The notes under the pieces: generated by a model | Databases searched by the model: none | What the model was told of the DNA's origin: nothing | Seen by the model: only the letters and a program-made list of their open reading frames with translations | Position numbers and translations under genes: made by a program | DNA from: Hormoscilla sp. GUM202 | GTDB lineage: Bacteria > Cyanobacteriota > Cyanobacteriia > Cyanobacteriales > Desertifilaceae | Direction of reading: 5' to 3' | DNA length: 64,000 nt | Assembly (NCBI GenBank): GCA_005518205.2 | Contig: RFFC02000003.1 | Span: forward strand, 1-64,000 | Shown here: positions 20,580 through 29,800 of the stretch, piece by piece | Layout: each line of letters begins with the position of its first letter | Numbering within the stretch: position 1 is the stretch's first letter

Positions 20580-20870
20580 CAGAACGGAGCACTGTCCTGA
20601 GACAAAAATATCTCAAAATCAGGGGTAATAACCCTCATACAGAATCTAGCACAATCGATTAATGTATATTGTAGTCGAAGGACAGGTTCCTAGACCAAAA
20701 TACTGGAACTAGGAAAGAATACCTGTCTCAGCGATGTAAGAGAAAGAGGAGTAGTACCCCCTATTACCCAATCACAGGATCTTTGTTGAAGGGGATGGGT
20801 CTGATACCAAATTGGTTTGGCCCTAGGAGGGTTCAACCCCTGGCTAATTGTTGTATTTTACGGAGATTAT
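20580..20870. other. Structured leader upstream of the 20876 gene
   Basis: This spacer holds an imperfect long hairpin: GACAGGTTCCTAG (20681-20693) opposite CTAGGAA then ACCTGTC (20708-20726). Before it lies a GGGGTAATAACCCT hairpin and after it a partial R1 repeat ending just before the ribosome site. It could be an RNA leader or simply repeat debris. I cannot assign it to a known RNA family. Confidence 0.35.
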
Positions 20871-20875
20871 GAATT

Positions 20876-21310
20876 ATGGAACCTTTAACGATGGCGGCTG
20901 TAGCTATTGGAACTGTATTAGCTACGAAAGCATTGGAAAAAACAGGAGAAAAAGTTGGAGAAGCAGTATTTGACCAGACTGCAAAGTTTCTAGAATCGCT
21001 CAAGCAAGAGTCTCCAGGTACTATGATAGCCATTGAGCAGGCTCCAGAACTACCTTTAGATTATGGTAAAGCAGTGCTGGAGATAGAAGCAGCAGCAAAA
21101 GTCAATCCTCAATTTGCCCAAGCGATGCAGGAATTGGCAACAACAGCAGAAGCTGAGGGAAATACAAAACTAGATGAAGTTCTCCAAGAAATTAAAGATA
21201 CGCTGAATGCTCGACAAGCATCTATGTCTAAATTGGACAAATTTGCAGATAAAATCGGGCAATTTGTCCAAGCTGGCAGTACGGGTAAAATTGAGCATCA
21301 GAGCTTTTAA
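20876..21310 (+). CDS. Conserved cyanobacterial hypothetical protein (144 aa)
   Basis: The product starts MEPLTMAAVAIGTVLATKALEKTGEKVGEAVFDQ, a hydrophobic-then-amphipathic segment (ends given), then a coiled, charged helical region (about 40-110) and a short tail. The beginning resembles N-terminal modules found on cyanobacterial proteins with NTPase, TPR or caspase-like partners, which suggests an adaptor role; this is from memory and weak. GGAG lies ten bases before the ATG. No partner gene follows; downstream are only relics. Confidence 0.75.
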   Translation: MEPLTMAAVAIGTVLATKALEKTGEKVGEAVFDQTAKFLESLKQESPGTMIAIEQAPELPLDYGKAVLEIEAAAKVNPQFAQAMQELATTAEAEGNTKLDEVLQEIKDTLNARQASMSKLDKFADKIGQFVQAGSTGKIEHQSF

Positions 21311-21496
21311 AAAGTTGTTTGCGCCAGTTATTGATGCTATGCCACCCTCCTAGGGCGGAAGTTATAGCAAGCCTAAATGATTTGGGAGAGCGGTTATCGC
21401 TGAAGGATTTAGGCTAGGGTTATTGAATGTCGAAAATGGGGTAATAGATGTAAGATATATTGGGGAAATTGGTATTAGCTATGAATAGAGAATATG

Positions 21497-21571
21497 GTAA
21501 TTTTGCTTGCGGGTGAACCTACGGGCCATATCGTCCACCGCCGCTTCTAATCCCGCATTACCTTTGACCGC
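21497..21571 (-). pseudogene. Fragment of a gene like 51051-51524
   Basis: The minus strand reads KGNAGLEAAVDDMARRF, almost identical to the C-terminus of the 157-residue protein encoded at 51051-51524 (KGDAGLEAAVDDMARRF). At DNA level about 70 bases match closely. Nothing else of the gene is left. Confidence 0.75.
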
Positions 21572-21576
21572 CTTAG

Positions 21577-21811
21577 CATGGCGATCGCATACGAGAATAC
21601 TTACAAGATGAAGAAACCGGAAAAGTTACCCACGGGATGGAGATTGGGTAGTAACGCAGATGCATCAGTTTAACTCCATTAACACGGAGATGCGCATCGT
21701 CGTTTGTTATTGCCAGTTACAAGCCAAGCGCTCGACCGCCAATGGGAACAGTTGCAACGGGGCTAACCTGTAGATGAAATCCTATCTGCTGAAGTTGTAG
21801 AAGTTAGGTGA
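21577..21811 (+). pseudogene. Decayed 3' copy of the 63554-63922 gene
   Basis: From the GCGATCGCATACGAGAATAC block to the stop, this stretch matches 63690-63922 closely. It has lost four bases in the segment after GTTACCCACG, which shifts the frame, and carries a TAA where the intact gene has a Lys or Gln codon (GGGGCTAACC against GGGGCAAACC). The similarity continues downstream to about 21895, matching the sequence after the intact gene. It is a dead partial duplicate. Confidence 0.85.
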
Positions 21812-21974
21812 ACCTGACATCTTGCACCATTGTAAATAAGCCCTAGGGTTCTGGAGTTTTTGTTCGCGATCGCCTGCGCGGAACTATATTCTGCTATATT
21901 TAGCATACTTAATCGTCCGTCGGGAGATCGAGACTCCAATTTAATCGAATGCCAGATAGGAGTTTTGGCATAAT

Positions 21975-22127
21975 TTACCTTTGGTATTCTCGAACAATAA
22001 AAACTGGCCGTTCGCTCCCTTTTTGAGTTTTTTTGAGTACCCGATAAGAGCGATTATCCAAAGACTGTTGAGTGATTAAATAATCGTGAAGTACCTGGGC
22101 TAACCCCAGGGGATTGCGCGCACGCTA
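21975..22127 (-). pseudogene. Unidentified C-terminal gene fragment
   Basis: The minus strand reads NPLGLAQVLHDYLITQQSLDNRS and on to KGSERPVFIVREYQR before a stop, with normal coding composition but no start. It is probably the 3' end of an old gene whose 5' part is cut by a GCGCGCAC-type repeat near 22115. I do not recognise the family. Confidence 0.4.
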
Positions 22128-22216
22128 ATGGTATTCGTCATAATCAGAATCTCTATGCTATAATCAGGTCAGAGGAGGTCGGAGTAAAATTAGGTCATCA
22201 ACTCCGCATAGCGCAA

Positions 22217-22636
22217 ATGGGTAGAATTACGACAACGCTCTTTGTCACCAACCGCATCGATCAAGCTAATGCAGCACAGGGTATAATCACCCCAGAGTCA
22301 GTGCGATCGATTACGCTCTCAGATGTGCTCGTGGATACAGGTGCGACCACATTGTGCTTGCCAAAAGAGACGATCGTATCTTTAGGACTCGCATTGTTAA
22401 AAGAAGTTGATGTGGAAACGGCAAGTGGCATTGGTAAAGCCAGGATATTTCAAGATGCGAAGATTTCGTTATTATCACGAGAAGGAACATTTGAATGTTT
22501 GGAACTACCCGGTGGGAGTTCTCCCTTACTCGGTGTTATCCCCCTGGAAGCATTAGGCATAGAACTGGACTTAAAGAACCAAAAGTTAGAGCCGTTACCC
22601 ATTAGTCCGACACAAACATATCTGACAATTCTCTAA
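22217..22636 (+). CDS. Retropepsin-like (clan AA) aspartic protease
   Basis: The 139-residue protein has the single-domain aspartic protease signature VLVDTGATTLCLP (about residues 36-48) with the catalytic Asp in DTGA, a flap-like middle part and the second hallmark LLGVIPLEALGIELD (about 106-120). Proteases of this kind work as dimers and are common in cyanobacteria, often as small soluble proteins of unknown substrate. There is no signal peptide. No close partner gene is present. Confidence 0.85.
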   Translation: MGRITTTLFVTNRIDQANAAQGIITPESVRSITLSDVLVDTGATTLCLPKETIVSLGLALLKEVDVETASGIGKARIFQDAKISLLSREGTFECLELPGGSSPLLGVIPLEALGIELDLKNQKLEPLPISPTQTYLTIL

Positions 22637-22798
22637 GGAGGATGAAGAGGGAGTATTGCAAGCTGTGACCCGAGGCAGATCGCCTTCCCAGCCCCGATGT
22701 CGCCCCGATCGCCTCTCGAAAAGCCATCCTCAGAGAAACAAATGCTGAGTTGATTTTCGGTGCATTTTAACTCATACTTACATTATTGTAAACTAGAG

Positions 22799-22905
22799 GC
22801 AGAGCCTCTATAATTCATTCCCAGCCAGAGACTGGGAACGAGGGTAACAAATGTAAACCTAGTTTCTTAATCCCGTTTGTAGTAAACGCTTTAGCGTTTG
22901 CCAGC
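22799..22905. repeat. R2 hairpin and R4 variant
   Basis: Inverted copy of family R2 (CTAGAGGCAGAGCCTCTA, then CCCAGCCAGAGACTGGG) followed by a GTTTGTAGTAAACGC/GCGTTT hairpin at 22877-22899. The spacer holds no gene. Confidence 0.75.
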
Positions 22906-22917
22906 TAATATCGCAAA

Positions 22918-23945
22918 TCAGAGGCTAATTGAGATTCCACATGTAATAATTTCCTGTTCGACAGTTTCAATAGCAGCCATGATACTATTTTCGGGAGCAT
23001 AAAGAATGGACATTTTCACCTCATGCAAGTAATCAGAAATATTTTCCCGCAAGATGTATCTCCCGGGAGCGCGGTTGAGCACGTTCCCAGGCAGAGCCGT
23101 GGGAACGAGGGGGGAGATACAGCGGCGAGATTCTGCTACCATGGGATTGTAGTCCCAGAGGTCCCAAATCACGATGCCAGTACCCAGAAGGGGGTCTAAA
23201 ACTTGAGTCACCTTAGCTGCCACGGTCCCTCCAGCTTTAGCTGCGATTTTCGCAGCAGCTTTACCAGCAAAAGTCAGAGCAATTTTACCCGATCGCGGCG
23301 GTAGAAACGATCGGCACCTCATTAGTAAGACTTTCCGGGGAAAGACTAGATTTACTATTTCCCGTATCGTAAACCAGAGTAGCCAGGTCATTTAAGTATC
23401 TTTCCCAATCCCCATCGGGAATTTTATAGGCAGATTTAACTTGGGCAAACTTCTTCCCGAGTGCGGAAGCATAGTTGCGACCGACTCTAGCTGCCAATTC
23501 TCTTAAAAATTTCCCTCCCGCTTCTGGGTCGAGAACCAGTTGGTTAAACTTCCGTTCAAAATCAGCAATCAGTTTTTCTTGATAAGCCCGATTGGGATTT
23601 AAATTTTTATCCTTTTCCGACCTGAATCTATTTAAGGCATAATCTCCCGCCAAGAACAGCCAAGTAAAATGGGCGCTGAACTCGATTTTTTTCTGATGCA
23701 AGTAGCTGAAATACCAATTGAGAAATCGATCGTCAACCTTCTGCATCAAATGATCTAGCCAACGGTCTAACTCATAAGTAGCAAATTCCTCAGTGCTATC
23801 ATGGGCAGTCCTGACCGCTTCGATCGGATATCGATCGACTTCAGACCAGTCCCTATCTGAATTCATGGCAGCGGCCTCCGGCACAAGAGTCCCTAAAGCT
23901 ATGGCTACAGTTAGTAAGACAAGCAGCTTGCCCACTCGATTGTAA
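22918..23945 (-). pseudogene. Broken membrane-protein gene B
   Basis: The reading begins with MLYNRVGKLLVLLTVAIALGTLVPEAAAM (ends given), a membrane anchor or signal segment, and continues as a helical, charged domain to about 23290. There the frame shifts and goes on as GKIALTFAGKAAAKIAAKAGG, a hydrophobic segment GTGIVIWDLWDYN, and a C-terminal NISDYLHEVKMSILY domain. Between WDYNPMVAESR and ILRENISDY a palindromic R2-type hairpin (23079-23113) has been inserted without breaking the frame. I do not know the family, but two tandem copies are present, so it is a genuine gene family. Confidence 0.7.
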
Positions 23946-24400
23946 AGCATTATCTCGCTCTCTATTTCCCCGATCGCCTTCATTATCCCATTTTCCGAAT
24001 TATAGAGCAAAGAATACTTCACTTCCTGCAAGTAATCAGCAATATTGTCATGTAAAATTGGTCGATCGACTTTCACAGTGTTACCTAGGCAAAATTATTT
24101 TTATATGAGATTGCAGCCTACCAAGCGTTGCAGTTTGATTCGCTATAAAAATAATTTTGCACGAATACTTAGTCCCAGACATCCCAAATGATAATGCCAA
24201 TCCCGACGATCGGGTCTAAAAGTTGCGAGCCGATTTTGCCTGCCAGAGTAGCGCCAGTTTTGCTCGCAATTTTAGCCCCCGCCTTACCAGAGAGTTTCGC
24301 CACCACCTTCTTTTACTGCCGTCAACTTTTGCTCTTCATTCTCAGAGTCCGTTTTTTCTATTATTTGCTGTTGCTCTTCATTCACGGTAATATTTCCCCA
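23946..24400 (-). pseudogene. Broken paralogue A of the preceding gene, cut by a MITE
   Basis: From 24395 downwards the minus strand reads a charged stretch (NEEQQQIIEKTDSENEEQ), a frameshift, then KVVAKLSGKAGAKIASKTG and GIGIIIWDVWD, then a 72-bp inverted-repeat insertion, and finally RPILHDNIADYLQEVKYSLLY. This follows gene B's C-terminal half step by step, so it is a tandem duplicate whose N-terminal half is lost. Its last codons run in frame into the start of copy B. The 3' end of the prolyl oligopeptidase gene lies 38 bp away. Confidence 0.7.
24089..24160. mobile_element. 72-bp MITE with 17-bp perfect inverted repeats
   Basis: GCAAAATTATTTTTATA at 24089-24105 and its exact complement at 24144-24160. 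It separates two parts of paralogue A that are contiguous in gene B (IWDVWD and DRPILHDN), which shows that it is an insertion. The exact outer limits may include a few more bases on each side. Confidence 0.65.
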
Positions 24401-24437
24401 GACAATAAGCGTAAGGTGGGCATTGCCCACCCTACTT

Positions 24438-26519
24438 TCAATTCTCGATTTTCATATCCATCACTCGCACCAAAAAGGCAAACTTATCGGCAATCTCTTC
24501 AATAATCTTAGCAGTAGGCTTGCCACCACCATGTCCCGCCTTAGTTTCAATTCTGATTAACACGGGATTTTCACCCTCGTGGGCCTCCTGCAAAGCCGCA
24601 GCAAACTTAAAACTATGAGCAGGAACCACCCGATCGTCATGATCTGCCGTAGTAATCAGGGTTGCTGGGTAAGCCGTGCCAGGTTTAAGATTATGCAAAG
24701 GCGAATAAGCATAGAGGGCCTTAAACTCCTCGGGGTCATCAGGAGAACCGTAATCAGAACACCAAGCCCAGCCAATGGTAAACTTATGGAAGCGCAGCAT
24801 ATCCAGCACCCCCACAGCTGGTAGCACCGCTGCAAACAGATCCGGGCGTTGGGTCATGCAAGCACCCACCAATAAACCCCCATTACTGCCGCCACTAATG
24901 GCCAGTTTTGCAGAACTCGTATACTTGCGATCGATCAGCCACTCAGCCGCCGCGATCAAATCATCAAATACATTCTGCTTCTGTAGCTTCGTCCCCGCCT
25001 GGTGCCATTCCTCACCGTACTCGCCACCGCCACGCAAATTCGGGACCGCATATACACCACCCATCTCCATCCACACCAGATTAGAGATCGAGAAATAGGG
25101 GGTCAGGGAGATATTAAAGCCACCATAGCCATAGAGGTAAGTAGGATTATTCCCATCCAACTGCAACCCTTTTTTGTGCGTAACGAACATCGGTACTTTT
25201 GTCCCATCCTTGCTGCTATAGAAAATCTGCTGAGTCTCATAATCAGCTGGATCGAAAGAAAGATCAACCTGGGGTTGCCGATAGATTGTACTTTCGTCCG
25301 TTATCATATTGTAGCGGTAAATAGTTCCCGGTGTTGTGAAACCAGTAAAGCTGTAAAATGTTTCCCGGTCATGACGCTTACCATTGAATCCCTGCACCGA
25401 ACCAATTCCCGGCAATTTCACCTCTCGCACTAAATTCCCGTCCAGGTCTAAAATCTTGACAAGCGATCGGGCATCTTTCAGGTAATTAACCACAAACTGA
25501 TTGTGCAATATGCCCGCATCTTCCAGCACTTCCGCCGCTTCCGGGATTACTTCTTGCCAATTGGCGCGATCGGGCTGATTAACATCAATAGCAATTATCC
25601 GACTTCGGGGCGCATCCTTATCAGTCCCTAACCAGAACCGAGAGCCATCATTATCTATCAAAATATAGCTAGCCTCAAACTCGCAAATCAGTTCTACCAC
25701 CGGAGCTTCTGGCTTGCTTAAATCCCGATATAAAAGCAAATTCTTGGGATCCGTTCCCCGCCAGACACTAATAATTAAATAACGTCCATCCTCAGTTACA
25801 TGACCGCTAAACATCCATTCCTTGTGGTCGGGACGTTCGTAAATCAGCACGTCCTCTGATTGCGCTTGACCCAGCTGATGATAATAAAGCTTCTGGTAAT
25901 AATTAACATCTTCAAACTTAGTCGCATCATTTGGTTCATCGTAGCGACTGTAGAAAAAACCCTTGCCATCCTTAGTCCAAGCAGCACCAGAGAACTTCAC
26001 CCATTTAATCAAATCTGGTAAATCCTCACCCGTTTCCACATCCCGCACGTGCCACTCTTGCCAATCAGAGCCAGAAGTAGACAGGCCATAAGCCATTAAT
26101 TTACCATCTTCACTAATCGCTATCCCCGATAAGGCGATCGTCCCATCATCGGAGAGAGTATTCGGGTCCAGCAGCACCCTAGCTTCACCTTCCATCTCTG
26201 TCAAAGTGTAAAGTACCCATTGATTTTGCAGACCGCTATTGCGGGAATAAAAATAGCGATCGCCCCGCTGGAAAGGAATACGATATTTTTCAAAATCCCA
26301 CAACGTCCTCAGCCGCTGCTGAATTGCCGATCGGGCTTTTATTGCACCCAGATAACCAAAAGTCACCCGATTTTGCTCGGAAACCCAAGCCTTAGTTTCC
26401 TCTGAGTCTGGGTCTTCTAGCCATCTATAAGGGTCTGGGACTGGCACACCGTGGTACTCATCAATTTGGTCAACTTTGCGGCTGACTGGATAGACTATCT
26501 GTTGGCTTGCATCTGACAT
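24438..26519 (-). CDS. Prolyl oligopeptidase (S9A family)
   Basis: The 693-residue serine peptidase cleaves short peptides after proline in the cytoplasm. It begins with the family's YPVSRKVDQIDEYHGVPVPDPYRWLEDPDS segment, followed by the seven-bladed propeller (about 70-420) and an alpha/beta-hydrolase domain. The catalytic triad is visible: Ser545 in SGGSNGG, Asp near 628 in ADHDDRV and His663 in GHGGG. There is no signal peptide. Length is normal for the family and no damage is seen. Confidence 0.96.
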   Translation of the reverse strand: MSDASQQIVYPVSRKVDQIDEYHGVPVPDPYRWLEDPDSEETKAWVSEQNRVTFGYLGAIKARSAIQQRLRTLWDFEKYRIPFQRGDRYFYSRNSGLQNQWVLYTLTEMEGEARVLLDPNTLSDDGTIALSGIAISEDGKLMAYGLSTSGSDWQEWHVRDVETGEDLPDLIKWVKFSGAAWTKDGKGFFYSRYDEPNDATKFEDVNYYQKLYYHQLGQAQSEDVLIYERPDHKEWMFSGHVTEDGRYLIISVWRGTDPKNLLLYRDLSKPEAPVVELICEFEASYILIDNDGSRFWLGTDKDAPRSRIIAIDVNQPDRANWQEVIPEAAEVLEDAGILHNQFVVNYLKDARSLVKILDLDGNLVREVKLPGIGSVQGFNGKRHDRETFYSFTGFTTPGTIYRYNMITDESTIYRQPQVDLSFDPADYETQQIFYSSKDGTKVPMFVTHKKGLQLDGNNPTYLYGYGGFNISLTPYFSISNLVWMEMGGVYAVPNLRGGGEYGEEWHQAGTKLQKQNVFDDLIAAAEWLIDRKYTSSAKLAISGGSNGGLLVGACMTQRPDLFAAVLPAVGVLDMLRFHKFTIGWAWCSDYGSPDDPEEFKALYAYSPLHNLKPGTAYPATLITTADHDDRVVPAHSFKFAAALQEAHEGENPVLIRIETKAGHGGGKPTAKIIEEIADKFAFLVRVMDMKIEN

Positions 26520-26559
26520 AGTATGGTATTCCTAATCAAGTTTGCAGTTTACGGACCAA

Positions 26560-26702
26560 AGCCCGCGCGGGCTTTGTTAGAGTAGCCCCAGGCTGAGCCT
26601 GGGGATGGAGAGAAAGAACAACTGAGGTTCAGCGCTTAAATCCCCCTAAATCCCCATCCCCCCTAACCCCCCTTTAGAAGGGGCCGAAAGAAGCGGGGGA
26701 CT
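26560..26702. repeat. Dispersed repeats after the prolyl oligopeptidase start
   Basis: AAAGCCCGCGCGGGCTTTG hairpin at about 26560-26578, then GCCCCAGGCTGAGCCTGGGG, then C-rich blocks (AATCCCCCTAAATCCCC) that are partly inverse to the GGGGTTGGGGGGATT block downstream. No gene is seen in this 320-bp spacer. Confidence 0.6.
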
Positions 26703-26878
26703 TTGAATAAGCCCCCCTTTCAAAGGGGGGTTGGGGGGATTCTTCTGTACCTCTATATCAACCCTTAGCAGTTACCAGGACTTCGCCTTTTTGAATAAGC
26801 CCCCCTTTCAAAGGGGGGTTGGGGGGATTCTTCTGTACCTCTATATCAACCCTTAGCAGTTACCAGGACTTCGCCTTT
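26703..26878. repeat. Perfect 88-bp tandem duplication at the 3' end of cheA
   Basis: Bases 26703-26790 are repeated without a mismatch at 26791-26878. The unit includes a C6/G6 hairpin and the last ten codons and stop of the CheA-type gene (stop at 26846-26848). Thus a second, silent copy of the gene's 3' end lies just downstream. The identity shows that the event is recent. Confidence 0.95.
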
Positions 26879-29800
26879 AAGCATCCGTTGAGCAGCCTCA
26901 AGCAAAGCTTCTTCCAAATAAGGCTTAGTGAAATAGCCCTTAGCGCCCAAGTTAGCAGCCCTTTGCCGGTGCTTATCAGCACCGCGAGAAGTCAGCATCG
27001 CCATAGGCATATGATTGAGGTTATCGTCTTTCTGAAGCCGATCGAGAAGTTCCAGACCATCCATTCTGGGCATTTCGATGTCACAGAAGATAATATCGCA
27101 AGGCAGGCCCGCTCGCAATTTATCCCAAGCATCCTGACCATCACGAGCTTGTTCCACCCGATAACCAGCCTTATTAAAGGTCATCGACAGCAGTTCCCGC
27201 ACCGTAATTGAGTCATCGACAATCAGCACAGTCGGCTCAGTTTTAATCTGTGGAAGCTCGGGAATAGTTTGATTAGCCTCGTAATCACCTAAGGTTATTT
27301 CCCGCCGGGAGCGTCCCTTGGAGAGGTCAATCAGTTCCAGCACATCCGCGATCGGCATAATCCGACTATCCCCCAAAACCGTAGCGCCCGCCACTCCCAT
27401 GGGCTTAGGTACCGGGCCTTCCAGTTGCTTAATCACAATTTCCTGCTCGCCCAGTACCTGATCGACCTGGAGGGCGATATATTCACCAGCACCGCGCAGG
27501 ACCACAATCGAAACAATATCCTCTTCCTCGTTGCTGCCAAACACCCTCGCGCGACCGATTTGACGATTATATTGCAGTAGTTCTGACAGAGGTCGGAAAG
27601 GCAACTGGGTATCCCGCCACATAATGCAGGATTGACCTTCGCTATTGAGAGATATCCGCTCTTTGGGGACATCCAGCATATCTTCGACACCATCCATCGG
27701 GAAAGCAATTTTGGCCCAATTGCTAATGCAGCAGAGAGCTTTAGAAATACTCAGAGTCAAAGGTAGTCGGATAGTAAAAGTAGTGCCCTTTCCCAGATTA
27801 GAATCAATATTGATCGCCCCGCGAATATCTCTCAAGCTAGTACGCACCACATCCAACCCCACACCGCGACCTGCCAAGTCACCCACTTTATCCTTCGTGC
27901 TAAAGCCTGGGTGAAAAAGCAGGTCATACAGATCCAGACGGGAGATATTTTTAGATTCCTCTTGGCTCATCAAGCCTTTCTCGATCGCCTTAGTTTTCAC
28001 CCTTTCAGCATCGATCCCGGCTCCATCATCCGATACAGAAATTACCGTCTGGTTACCTTGATGGAAAGCCCGGATAGTAATCTGACCGACAGGGGACTTA
28101 CCAGCAGCCTGTCGCACCTCTGGCAACTCCACCCCGTGAGTCATAGCATTATTAATCAGATGGGTCATGGGGTCAGACAGGTGCTCTTGGATCATCTTAT
28201 CGATCAGAGTTTCCCGACCTTCTATCTGGATTTGGGCCTGCTTGTGCAACTTCATACAAATACGTTTCACCGCCCCAGGCAGCCGATCGACCGTTTGGGC
28301 GAAAGGTATCATGCGCGTGCGCGTCAGACTTTCTTGCAGTTGGGTCGTCACCTGCCGAAACTGGCGAGTCACCTGATCTGTTTCATCAACGATGAACTCG
28401 ATATCAGAAGCTGATTCCCGCACCCGTACAATCAGCTCGATCATCTCCTGGGACAGCAAATGGAAGCCTGTAAAGCTATCCATTTCCAGCACGTCAAATT
28501 CTTCCCCGGTATGGTGTTGATTGTTATTAGCTGTGGCAGTTTCCTGTAACTTAGAAGAGCCAGACCGATTGCCACTGCGCGAATTCAGTAGGGCCGCTTC
28601 CAGCAGCGATCGCTCATATAGGTCCTGCATCCGCCCGCCCACATCGTTGAGTTGTTGCACCTGATAGAGCAAATTATCCAAAGTTGTCCGTAGCCGGTCT
28701 TGGTTTTGCTCCAAGCTATTGCGGTTCACCACCAATTCCCCGACCAAGTTGCTGAGGTTGTCCAGCTGCTTGATCGGCACCTTCATATTCTGCTCTACGG
28801 GCCGTTGTCGGTTATTCATTGGCTGTGACCGCTGTGCAATGTTTTGTTTTATCGGAGGCCCACCCAACTTTTCTGCATCTGCCAACATTGCTTCGAGTAC
28901 ATCAAACTCATCACTGTTTGATGTACTATGCCTTGCTTCTGATTCTGTATCTTCGTCTCCGGCGGACTCTGCTTGCAGACTTTCTTCCGAGGCATTCAAA
29001 AATTCTTCTAGTCGAGCGAATACTGCTTGCTCTGCGGCCCCTAGGCTTGCCTGCTCTTCATGCCCCAGTAAAGCCTCCAATTTTTCCCATTGGTTATTTG
29101 CCCAAAGGGTCGATGTCTGTTCCCCTGTCGAACCCTCATCAGGATCCCGATCGCCCAAGAGTTCCAGATTTTTTTCCCAATCTATCGGACCCAAGTCAAG
29201 GTCATCGGACAGATCCTCTGTTTGAGAAAAATCGGTAGCATCCAGTTCATCAAGGATTGCTTCAATATCATCTGTACTTTGCCCAGATGCAAACATATCG
29301 GAATCCATGTCTAGCATGTCTAGCAGGCCCTGCCGTGTCTGACTAGAACTTGATGCCACATCGGGATCCTTTGTCCCTTCGGATGACAAGTCCAACAATT
29401 CCTTGTCTGACATATCCGGCCAAGAGTCAGTTGCCGTTTGGACTTCTGCCAAACCTTCTGCCAAAGAAAGTTCCTCTACCTCTCCTGATGACTGACCGTA
29501 CTCTAAAAATATATCCAACTCTTCTGGCATCTGATTTTTCGCGCAGCGTGCTTCACCTGCCCCTGCCTTGCTTACTTCCGATGACAAGTCCAACAGTTCA
29601 TTTAACATATCTTCAAGAGAGTCTAATGAAATCGACTCTCCCTCGTCCAGAGATTCCGCATGATCCGGGAAGTTTATCTGGTCTCGGGTGTTTTTCCGGG
29701 CGGGCTGCGGGGCGGGGTGTGTGCGTCTGTCTGCGTTCGCGGGCGGTTCGCTATCGCCTGCCGCTTCCGAGTCAGATGCTTCTTTTGTTTCTGTCTGGGA

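Noticed and set aside
20590..20760. Retron or riboswitch in the leader of the 20876 gene
   Set aside because: No reverse transcriptase is near and no known riboswitch core could be recognised; only simple hairpins are seen.
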